Below are positions 42,933 through 50,557 of a stretch of 64,000 nt of DNA, one piece after another. The stretch is from Epilithonimonas bovis DSM 19482. Lineage in GTDB: Bacteria; Bacteroidota; Bacteroidia; Flavobacteriales; Weeksellaceae. The notes beneath the pieces are model-generated. The model made no database searches. It worked only from the letters and a program-made list of their open reading frames with translations, and was not told where the DNA came from. How positions within the stretch are numbered: the first letter of the stretch is position 1; each line of letters starts with the position of its first letter. The DNA is taken from contig NZ_FTPU01000008.1 in assembly GCF_900108115.1 (NCBI RefSeq), positions 1 through 64,000 on the forward strand. The letters run 5' to 3'. The position numbers were made by a program, and so were the translations under genes.

Positions 42933-44249
42933 TTACTCCACAAACCAAATCTCAAACCGGCTTCCCCGTTCAAGAGGTTTATAGTTAAGATAACCTTTGT
43001 GCGCTTCGATGATGCTTTTGCTGAGTGTCAAACCAATTCCTGAACCGTTACTTCTCGTTGTAAAAAACGGAAGAAAAATCTTATCCTGAATTTCCTTTTG
43101 GATTCCGATTCCGTTATCTTCTACACTCAGAATGATGCGTTTGTTATGTGTTTTGATTTCTGTTTTAATTGTTCTCTCGACGTTGTCAGAAACGGCAAAA
43201 ATCGCATTGAGATAAAGATTAATCAGGCAGCGCTCAATCATTTTCTCATCCGCAAAAACCGTTTGGTTTTCTGATGAATTAATAATGGTGATGTTATTTT
43301 TTTCAAATTCCGGTTTTAGGAAATGAAGCGCAGACTCTACAATATTCGTCAAAGAAATAGTTTTGAAAACAGGTTTTGGAAGTTCGGCCACTTGTCGGTA
43401 ATCATCCACAAAATTCAGTAATTGTTTTGATTTAGAATTGATAATCATCAGACTTTCCTTCATATCCTGCTGGTCTTCTTTTTCAATAATTTCCTGATTG
43501 GCAATGTATTCCAGGTTCTGAATCAGGCTGTTGACGGGCGTTAATGTATTCAGAAGCTCGTGCGAAATCACCTTCATCAGATTGTTCCAGGCCAGCTTTT
43601 CTTTTTGTTCAATAATTTTCTGAACTGATTCTAAACTGATAATACAAAACCGATGTTTCACATTTTGAACTTTCTTAGTCCTTAGAGAAAACGATTGTTT
43701 CGCATTTTCATTAATTGAAATATCAAAGAATTCCTGAGAATTTTCGTAGTTGGTTTGTTCGATAATTTTATAGAAATCGGAAGCTTTCTTTTCGTAAAGA
43801 TTCCAAGAATTATATTTCGGAATTTCCAGAATTTCCAAAAAAACAGGATTTACATAAAAAACTTCCCAAACGTTATTTTTTTCGGACAGAATCATCAATC
43901 CGATTTCCAGTTGATTCAGAATTTCTTCGTACAAAAGTTTGTAAGAGGACAATGAAAGATGTTCTTCTTTGCTTTGGTAATAGAGTTTTACAGCATTATC
44001 GACTAAACTGTTTTCCTCAATTTTTGGGAATAATGAAAAATCTTTTTTCTGAATCGCCAGTAGCAGTTTTTCCGTTTTCTGAATATATAATGAAGCCGAA
44101 GTCTGTGCCAAAACAACGCAAACCAAACTAACCAATGAGAATAAGGTGCAATTAATCCATTTGTTCTGAGAATAAAAATCAAATGCAAAAATTCCGCAGA
44201 CAATTGCCAGCAGAGTGAAGATTAACCAAAAAAACTGTTGTCTTTTCAC
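42933..44249 (-). CDS. Sensor histidine kinase, NtrY-like
   Basis: A 438-residue membrane histidine kinase. Two helices lie near residues 7-25 and 33-53 with almost no periplasmic loop, so it probably senses from the membrane or cytoplasm. A PAS-like region (about 110-200) follows, then the DHp H-box with phospho-acceptor His230 in ISHELLNTLTP, and a HATPase domain with N-box LINLYLNAIFA, G1 DNGIGI, F FLPFFTT and G2 GSGIGL. It is encoded downstream of its partner, the sigma-54 activator (130 bp apart, with a palindromic element between). The pair is divergent from the exporter operon that it most likely controls. Confidence 0.92.
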   Translation of the reverse strand: MKRQQFFWLIFTLLAIVCGIFAFDFYSQNKWINCTLFSLVSLVCVVLAQTSASLYIQKTEKLLLAIQKKDFSLFPKIEENSLVDNAVKLYYQSKEEHLSLSSYKLLYEEILNQLEIGLMILSEKNNVWEVFYVNPVFLEILEIPKYNSWNLYEKKASDFYKIIEQTNYENSQEFFDISINENAKQSFSLRTKKVQNVKHRFCIISLESVQKIIEQKEKLAWNNLMKVISHELLNTLTPVNSLIQNLEYIANQEIIEKEDQQDMKESLMIINSKSKQLLNFVDDYRQVAELPKPVFKTISLTNIVESALHFLKPEFEKNNITIINSSENQTVFADEKMIERCLINLYLNAIFAVSDNVERTIKTEIKTHNKRIILSVEDNGIGIQKEIQDKIFLPFFTTRSNGSGIGLTLSKSIIEAHKGYLNYKPLERGSRFEIWFVE

Positions 44250-44267
44250 TGTTTATTATTTTTTATT

Positions 44268-44372
44268 AACCACAAAAGTCATTTATTTTAGAAGTTCAAA
44301 AAGGACAATAAATAACTTTTATGAACTTCTGTTTTCTAACCATCATAATCATCTTTTGTGACTTTTGTGGTT
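44268..44372. repeat. Palindromic intergenic element with AACCACAAAAGTCA ends
   Basis: A perfect 14-bp inverted repeat (AACCACAAAAGTCA at 44268-44281, complement at 44359-44372) encloses a perfect 9-bp inverted repeat (AGAAGTTCA at 44290-44298, complement at 44322-44330). It resembles the element at 42751-42879 in design but not in full sequence. Confidence 0.75.
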
Positions 44373-44379
44373 GCAGACA

Positions 44380-45741
44380 TTACAATTCAAATTTTTCCAT
44401 TCTTCTGTATAACGCCGCTCTCGATAATCCCAAATCTTCCGCCGCCAAAGAAATATTCCCACGGTGTTTTTTCAAGGCTTTTTTGATGAGGATTTCCTCC
44501 ATTTGTTCGATGTTCAGACTTTTGACATTGTCATGCTGAGGTTCTCGAAGCATCGATTCTTCATCCTGAGGCATCAGTAATTTAAGGTTTTTCTCGTTGG
44601 AAAGAATTACGCTTCTTTCGATGCAATGGTCGAGCTCACGGATGTTTCCAGGCCAGGAATAATGTGTTAATTCTGAAATTAAAACCTCATTTAAAACCAA
44701 ATCAGGTTTGTGATACTTCTGTTTGTACTTATCCAGAAAATAATCGGCTAAATTTGAAATATCTTCAATTCGTTCTCTCAGATTTGGAATATTGAGTTCA
44801 ACCGTATTAATTCTGTAATACAAATCTTTTCGGAAACGGTTTTCTGCAACGGCTTTTTTAAGATTTTCGTTGGTTGCAAAAATAAATCTCACATCCAACA
44901 TGCGTTCTTTGCTTTCTCCGATTCTGGACAGTTTTCTGTTTTGGATCAGGCTCAATAATTTGGTTTGGAGATGAAGCGGAAGATTCCCAATTTCGTCCAG
45001 GAAAACCGTTCCGTTCTGCGCATTTTCGATTTTTCCGGCATAATCCTGATGCGCATCTGTAAAGGCTCCTTTTTTGTAACCAAACAATTCAGCCTCGAAA
45101 AGATTCTCGGAAAGGCTTCCCAGGTCGATGTGCACAAAAGGTTGGTTTTTCCTTTCCGACAATTCGTGAATGTGCTCTGCCAAAACATATTTTCCGGTTC
45201 CGTTTTCTCCCAAAAGTAAAACATTGGCGTCGGTTGCAGAAACTCTTTCAATTTGGTCCATCACTTCCTGCATCGCTAGAGATTGGGTTTCCAACTGATA
45301 TTGATTGGTTTTGATGTTAATATTTTCCCACTGATTTAGCTTTTTGTTTTTTCGGGAAACATCGACCGCGAGATTCACGGAAGCATATAATTTTTCGTTA
45401 TTCCAGGGTTTCAGAATAAAATCGGAAGCACCGTTTTTCAAAGCTTCAACCGCTAATTCCACTTCGCCATAAGCGGTCATCAGAATAATCGGAAGCTGAG
45501 GTTCAAGCGTTTTGATTTCCTGCATCCAATACAAACCGTCCTGTCCGTTTTCAAAACCTTTCCGGAAATTCATATCGAGAAGAACCGTGTCAACTTGTTG
45601 TTCGGATAAAAATTTCAAAATATTTTTAGGCTGACTGAGACAACTAACTTCCGTAAAAAACTTTTTGAGCCAGACTCTTGCCGAAAACAAAATGTCCTCG
45701 TCATCATCCACAATTAATATATGAGCTTCTTTTTTTCGCAT
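44380..45741 (-). CDS. Sigma-54-dependent response regulator, NtrC-like
   Basis: A 453-residue bacterial enhancer-binding protein. The receiver domain (1-120) has the acidic pocket VDDDED and phospho-acceptor Asp56 (VLLDMNF). The AAA+ domain has Walker A GENGTGK, the sigma-54 contact loop as GAFTDA where most have GAFTGA, Walker B TVFLDEIGNLP, and the arginine-finger region FRKDLYYRIN. A Fis-type helix-turn-helix ends the protein (RGNISLAAEDLGLSRAALYRRMEKF). It should activate sigma-54 promoters from remote sites; two dyads and a -24/-12-like element lie in the divergent region upstream. Its kinase is encoded next. Confidence 0.94.
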   Translation of the reverse strand: MRKKEAHILIVDDDEDILFSARVWLKKFFTEVSCLSQPKNILKFLSEQQVDTVLLDMNFRKGFENGQDGLYWMQEIKTLEPQLPIILMTAYGEVELAVEALKNGASDFILKPWNNEKLYASVNLAVDVSRKNKKLNQWENINIKTNQYQLETQSLAMQEVMDQIERVSATDANVLLLGENGTGKYVLAEHIHELSERKNQPFVHIDLGSLSENLFEAELFGYKKGAFTDAHQDYAGKIENAQNGTVFLDEIGNLPLHLQTKLLSLIQNRKLSRIGESKERMLDVRFIFATNENLKKAVAENRFRKDLYYRINTVELNIPNLRERIEDISNLADYFLDKYKQKYHKPDLVLNEVLISELTHYSWPGNIRELDHCIERSVILSNEKNLKLLMPQDEESMLREPQHDNVKSLNIEQMEEILIKKALKKHRGNISLAAEDLGLSRAALYRRMEKFEL

Positions 45742-45821
45742 TTTTGAATTTAAAATTAAGGCTTCGACTCCGCTCAGCCTGACAACCTATCAACTGACAA
45801 CTGTTAACTATCAACTAAAAT

Positions 45822-45858
45822 TGTCCGTTTTCGCACAAAAAGTGTCCGATAATGAACA
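45822..45858. promoter_or_regulatory. Tandem enhancer dyads, probable binding sites of the NtrC-like regulator
   Basis: Two 16-bp imperfect palindromes of the form TGTCCG-N4-(C/T)G(C/A)ACA lie at 45822-45837 and 45843-45858. Their centres are 21 bp apart, two helical turns, so both face the same side. They stand about 90-110 bp upstream of the presumed exporter start site. Confidence 0.65.
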
Positions 45859-45921
45859 GTTTTAAAATTAATAAATTGATGTTTAATCACATTTACAGAG
45901 CGTTACAGGATTATAAATTTA

Positions 45922-45937
45922 CGGCATTTGTATTGTG
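45922..45937 (+). promoter_or_regulatory. Possible sigma-54 -24/-12 promoter of the exporter operon
   Basis: CGGCAT-N5-TTGTG at 45922-45937 resembles TGGCAC-N5-TTGCA with correct spacing; GG is exact, but the -12 GC is GT. The ATG lies 33 bp downstream. Confidence 0.45.
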
Positions 45938-45969
45938 TAATCATCTGTAAGTAAAATAGTTATCTAATT

Positions 45970-47211
45970 ATGGATACGAAAATAGTAAAAAAGAAATCCA
46001 AACTAAAATTTGTCTTAATCATTGTTGCTTCCGCGGCAGCAGTTTTGGTTTTTGGATGGTATTTCTTAAACCAGAAAAAAACTTATAATGTAAAATCGGA
46101 AGATATCACGATTGATGAAGTGACCAACGGGAAATTCGAAGATATGTTGATGGTAACTGCGCAGACGCAATCTCTTAATTCTTCTTTGGTGAATGTTTTG
46201 GAAGGTGGCGCTGTAAAAGAAATTTTTGCGGAAGACGGACAAATGTTGATAAAAGGACAACCAATCGCAAGAGTTTACAATCCGAATACGGAATTCAATT
46301 ATCTGAATCAGGAAACAGGAATTATGCAGCAGATCAGCCAAATGAGAAGTTCGCTTTTGGAATTAAAGAATCAGGAATTTAACCAGGATAAAGAGTTATT
46401 GCAGTCTCAAAATGATTATAATACGGCGTTGCAGACTTTTAATCTTCAAAAAAGATTGTACGATGCGGAAATCGGAAAGAAAACCGATTATGATATTGCA
46501 CTTCAGAATTTGAATTATCAAAAAGACAGAAAACAAATCGTAGAAAAAGGAGCTTCTAATGAGAAAATTTCTAGAAATTCTCAGTTCGCAGCGATTAATA
46601 ATTCCATTAATCAAATGGAAAAAAGTTTGAATATTCTTCGTTCCAACAAAAATAATTTCCTGATAATGTCGCCTGCTTCTGGAAGGTTGTCATCATTCAA
46701 TATTTCGCTTGGACAAAATTTGACGACTGGAGAAAGCATCGGAAAAATCGATTTGATGGGCGGTTACAAGTTGGTTGCAAAAGTTGATGAATATTACATC
46801 AATAAATTAACCAACGGAATCAAAGGAAGTCTGGATAACAATGGAAAAGAATACGAAGTGATTATCACGAAAATCCTTCCGGAAGTGAAAGACGGACAGT
46901 TTTCAGTTGAATTAAATTTCATTGATGCAAAAATTGAAAATCTTAAAATCGGAATGACTTTCGGGGTAAAATTGAAATTGTCTGCCGACACACAAAGTAT
47001 GATGATTCCGAAAGGGAATTTCTACAAAGACACGAACGGAAAATGGATTTTCGTAGTGAAAAATAACAAAGCGGAAAAACGAAATATCAGTTTGGGAAGA
47101 GAAAATCCTTTGTATTATGAAGTGGTTTCCGGATTAAAACAAGGCGAAACCGTTATTACATCAGATTATTCTGAACTGAAGAAGTATGAAATGCTTGATA
47201 TTCAAAAATAA
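45970..47211 (+). CDS. Periplasmic adaptor (membrane fusion protein) of an ABC exporter
   Basis: A 413-residue MacA/HlyD-type adaptor with an N-terminal membrane anchor (about 13-32). A lipoyl half-motif (VNVLEGGAVKEIFAEDGQML) and its partner (SPASGRLSSFNISLGQNL) flank a long alpha hairpin (about 110-220) with coiled-coil character, followed by beta-barrel and membrane-proximal domains (GLKQGETVITSDY). It bridges the inner-membrane permease and the TolC-like outer-membrane channel. It is the first gene of the five-gene exporter operon and follows the enhancer sites. Confidence 0.92.
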   Translation: MDTKIVKKKSKLKFVLIIVASAAAVLVFGWYFLNQKKTYNVKSEDITIDEVTNGKFEDMLMVTAQTQSLNSSLVNVLEGGAVKEIFAEDGQMLIKGQPIARVYNPNTEFNYLNQETGIMQQISQMRSSLLELKNQEFNQDKELLQSQNDYNTALQTFNLQKRLYDAEIGKKTDYDIALQNLNYQKDRKQIVEKGASNEKISRNSQFAAINNSINQMEKSLNILRSNKNNFLIMSPASGRLSSFNISLGQNLTTGESIGKIDLMGGYKLVAKVDEYYINKLTNGIKGSLDNNGKEYEVIITKILPEVKDGQFSVELNFIDAKIENLKIGMTFGVKLKLSADTQSMMIPKGNFYKDTNGKWIFVVKNNKAEKRNISLGRENPLYYEVVSGLKQGETVITSDYSELKKYEMLDIQK

Positions 47212-47244
47212 ATTACATAAATAGAACTTAAAAAAATTAATAAA

Positions 47245-47967
47245 ATGATAAACATCCAAAACCTTTCAAAAATCTATAAAACTGAAGACGTGCAAACCAA
47301 TGCGCTTAACAATGTAAGCTTGCACATCAAAGAAGGCGAATTTGTTGCGATAATGGGACCGTCAGGTTGTGGAAAATCGACTTTTCTTAATATTCTTGGA
47401 CTTTTGGATAGCGCTTCTTCCGGTTCTTATCAGTTTGAATCCGTAGAAACCATCGGAACTTCTGAGAAGAAAAAATCGGACATCAGAAAGAAAAATATAG
47501 GTTTTATTTTTCAGAATTTTAATCTGATCGATGAGTTGACGGTTTATGAAAATATAGAATTGCCTTTGATTTATAATGGGATTTCTTCCTCAGAAAGGAA
47601 AAAACGAGTGGAGGAAATTATGGATAAAATCAACATCGCACACAGAGCAAAACATTATCCACAGCAACTTTCCGGCGGTCAACAGCAGAGAGCGGCCGTT
47701 GCAAGGGCATTGGTGACAAGACCAAAATTGATTCTTGCCGATGAGCCAACTGGAAATCTCGACAGCTCCAACGGAAACGAGGTGATGAACCTTCTCGCAG
47801 AACTTCACAGAGAAGGTTCTACAATTGCAATGGTAACGCACTCTTCCTATGATGCGGGCTACGCTTCCAAGATCGTGAATATGAAAGATGGCGAGATTTT
47901 CAGCGAAGAACATTCTTCCCAAAGAAAAGATGTCTTCGAAAAAGCAGATGCCAAGAACTTCGAATAA
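47245..47967 (+). CDS. ABC transporter ATPase, MacB/LolD-like
   Basis: A 240-residue ATPase with Walker A GPSGCGKST, Q-loop IFQNFNLIDELTVYEN, signature LSGGQQQR, Walker B LILADEPTGNLDS and switch His in MVTHS. The sequence is of the MacB/LolD class that powers type VII ABC exporters without moving substrate through the membrane helices. It should energise one or both permeases encoded downstream. It follows the adaptor by 33 bp. Confidence 0.95.
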   Translation: MINIQNLSKIYKTEDVQTNALNNVSLHIKEGEFVAIMGPSGCGKSTFLNILGLLDSASSGSYQFESVETIGTSEKKKSDIRKKNIGFIFQNFNLIDELTVYENIELPLIYNGISSSERKKRVEEIMDKINIAHRAKHYPQQLSGGQQQRAAVARALVTRPKLILADEPTGNLDSSNGNEVMNLLAELHREGSTIAMVTHSSYDAGYASKIVNMKDGEIFSEEHSSQRKDVFEKADAKNFE

Positions 47968-47979
47968 TTGTTAAATAAA

Positions 47980-48030
47980 GGAAGCTGGACGATGGAAGCT
48001 GGATGTTTACACTGCCGGATTTCTTCCATC
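47980..48030. repeat. GGAAGCTGG-type hairpin between ATPase and first permease
   Basis: Two direct GGAAGCTGG copies (from 47980 and 47994) precede an inverted arm: GATGGAAG at 47991-47998 pairs perfectly with CTTCCATC at 48023-48030. A related element lies at 53016-53079. Confidence 0.6.
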
Positions 48031-48082
48031 TTCCCGCAACCGACTTCCAAGATTATCATTTATCACTTATCAACTATCAATT

Positions 48083-50494
48083 ATGTTAAACAACTGGCTC
48101 AAAATTGCCTTCATTAATTATAAAAAGAACTGGCTTTCCACCATCATCAATTTGTTTGGATTGACCATTGGTTTGACCGGATTTATGCTCATCTTGATGC
48201 ATTGGAATGACGAAGAATCCTTCGAAAAATGGAACCCGAAAAAGGACAATATTTTTTATTTTCAAACGTATAATAAAAAAGATAATGTTTACGGAGCCGC
48301 TATTTCTATTCCTTATGCAGAGAATGCTTTGAAACGTATTTCGGAAGTGCAGGATTATGTCCTGATGATGAACGATGGGAGTGCTTACAAAATGACAACC
48401 AAAATCAAAACAGCTTATCAACAAGGCGGACTGAGTGCTTCGGATAGTTTTTTCAATTTGTTTCCATTCAAATTGGTAGCAGGAAGTTATAAAGATGTTC
48501 TTAAAAATGATAACAATATTGCTATTTCTACCACTACAGCAAAAAATCTTTTCGGAAAAACGGCTGTTGTCGGCGAAATTATTAAAATTAACACAACCAA
48601 CTTTATCATAACAGCAGTTTACGAATTACCGGAAGGAAATAGTCAGGTAAAACCGGAGTTTGTTTTCAAACCGGTAGACCAAATCAAAAATGATAAGGAA
48701 CAATGGGGAAATTTCAATTATGCAGGTTTTTTCCTGTTGAAAAAAGGCGCAGACCCAAGAAGCTTTGAAAAAAAATTTCTCGATATTATTATGATGCGTG
48801 CTAAAGAAAATTCCAAAGAGGGCGGAATGACACCACAACGATACATCGATACTTATGGACCCAATGATACATTGCTTACGCCTTTAGATAAAATTAAACT
48901 GCACGCAGAATCTACTTGGTTTGGAAAACCGGATTTCAAATCAATCATTATTTTGTTCACACTTTCTGTTTTGATTGTGATTTTGTCAGCCATTAATTTC
49001 ATTAATCTGAAAACCGCTCAAGCTTCCCAGCGTGCGAAGGAAATTGGTGTGAGAAAGGCAATCGGAAGTACAAAATCGAGTTTGGTTCTTCAGTTTTTAA
49101 TGGAAACTTTTCTGATTTGTGTCGCGGCGTATTTGCTTTCATTGGCATTGACGGAGCTTCTTTTACCAAGCTTCAACAAGTTTTATGACAAAGAAATCGT
49201 GATGAATGACTGGCGTATTTACTATTATTCATTTGCTATGGTTTTGGCGGTTACGTTGATTTCGGGATTGATTCCGGCAACTTATCTCGCCAACTTCAAA
49301 GCTATCGAAACTTTGAAAGGAAATTTCGCCAGAAGTAAACACGGGATTTGGTTAAGAAACGGAATTTTGACTTTACAACTCATCATTTCATCTTTCTTCA
49401 TCATTGGAGGTTTGATTGTCAATAATCAGGTGAAATATATGATGGACAAAGATCTTGGTTATAGTGGAAAGCAAGTTTTGTTGATTAATTTCAGTGAGAA
49501 TAATGCAAAACCTTGGTTGAAGTACGAACGCATCAAAAACGAGATAAAAAAAATAGAAGGTGTTGCCGATGTTTCTTATGGCGAAGCGGCTCCTGGAAGC
49601 AATAGATACAGTAATTCTAATATGGATTATATGGACAAAAGTATCTTCGCTCAGCACGGTTCTATGGATTACAACTACCTCCAGTTTATGGATGTCAAAC
49701 TGAAAAAAGGACGCTGGCTAAACCCAAATCTCGCTTCTGATACTATCGCTAATGTTTTGGTTAATGAGGCTTTTGTTAAAAAATTTGGATGGACAGATGA
49801 CCAAGCTTTTAAAAATGAAGTTCGTCCTGGATTTGACAATAAACCTTACCATATTGTGGGAATTGTAAAGGATTTCAATGTTTTCAATCCTCGTATAGAT
49901 GTGGACCCAATCATATTTTTCCATTACAGAGAAACAGAATGGAAGCGATACAATGTTTATAATATCCAGTTGAAATTAAAAGCAGATGATATTGACGGGA
50001 CTCTGAAAAGAATCAAAACCTATTGGCAGAATAATGTAGAACCGGGTTATCCTTTTGATTCTTATTTTATAGATAAAAAATTCGCTGAAAGTTTTGTGAA
50101 ATATCAGAAACAACAAACTCTTTTCACAATCTTGAATGCAATGGTTTTAATGGTAGCATTACTTGGATTATTCGCTTTATCATCATTGATGATTGAGCAG
50201 AAACTGAAAGAAGTCGCCATCAGAAAAACTTTAGGCGCATCAGACGGAACTTTGATTGTTGGATTAACGAAACAATTCCTTTGGATTACATTGATTGCTG
50301 TTTTAATCAGCATCCCCATCGGTTATTACTTGATGAATGAATGGCTGAAAGATTTTGCTTACCGAATTGATATGCCGATTTGGCCTTACGTTTTGAGTTT
50401 GATTTTATTATTGATTTTGACATTCGCTGTTGTGAGTATTAAAGCTTATCAAGCAACAAAAGTGAATCTTGTGAAATACTTAAAATACGAGTAA
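48083..50494 (+). CDS. FtsX/MacB-type ABC permease, first of two paralogues
   Basis: An 803-residue permease with the two-lobed MacB-PCD/FtsX layout: helix 1 near residues 18-40 (NLFGLTIGLTGFMLIL), a periplasmic domain, three helices around 285-410 containing the coupling segment AQASQRAKEIGVRKAIGS, a second four-helix set with another periplasmic domain, and the C-terminal repeat of the motif (IEQKLKEVAIRKTLGAS). The double-length form has about eight helices. It is very similar in order and motifs to the next gene (for example LKIAFINYKKNWLSTIIN against LKIAFINYRKNWLSTIIN). Substrate is unknown; small lipophilic compounds or peptides are usual for such systems. Confidence 0.93.
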   Translation: MLNNWLKIAFINYKKNWLSTIINLFGLTIGLTGFMLILMHWNDEESFEKWNPKKDNIFYFQTYNKKDNVYGAAISIPYAENALKRISEVQDYVLMMNDGSAYKMTTKIKTAYQQGGLSASDSFFNLFPFKLVAGSYKDVLKNDNNIAISTTTAKNLFGKTAVVGEIIKINTTNFIITAVYELPEGNSQVKPEFVFKPVDQIKNDKEQWGNFNYAGFFLLKKGADPRSFEKKFLDIIMMRAKENSKEGGMTPQRYIDTYGPNDTLLTPLDKIKLHAESTWFGKPDFKSIIILFTLSVLIVILSAINFINLKTAQASQRAKEIGVRKAIGSTKSSLVLQFLMETFLICVAAYLLSLALTELLLPSFNKFYDKEIVMNDWRIYYYSFAMVLAVTLISGLIPATYLANFKAIETLKGNFARSKHGIWLRNGILTLQLIISSFFIIGGLIVNNQVKYMMDKDLGYSGKQVLLINFSENNAKPWLKYERIKNEIKKIEGVADVSYGEAAPGSNRYSNSNMDYMDKSIFAQHGSMDYNYLQFMDVKLKKGRWLNPNLASDTIANVLVNEAFVKKFGWTDDQAFKNEVRPGFDNKPYHIVGIVKDFNVFNPRIDVDPIIFFHYRETEWKRYNVYNIQLKLKADDIDGTLKRIKTYWQNNVEPGYPFDSYFIDKKFAESFVKYQKQQTLFTILNAMVLMVALLGLFALSSLMIEQKLKEVAIRKTLGASDGTLIVGLTKQFLWITLIAVLISIPIGYYLMNEWLKDFAYRIDMPIWPYVLSLILLLILTFAVVSIKAYQATKVNLVKYLKYE

Positions 50495-50502
50495 TCAATT
50501 AT

Positions 50503-50557
50503 TAATGGTTAATTATCAATGATTAGCTAACCATTTACAACTAATAATTAACCATTA
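50503..50557. repeat. Perfect inverted repeat before the second permease gene
   Basis: TAATGGTTAATTAT (50503-50516) pairs perfectly over 14 bp with 50544-50557, whose last base is the A of the ATG. An alternative AATGGTTA/TAACCATT pairing uses 50528-50535. In RNA the hairpin would bury the translation start region. Confidence 0.65.
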
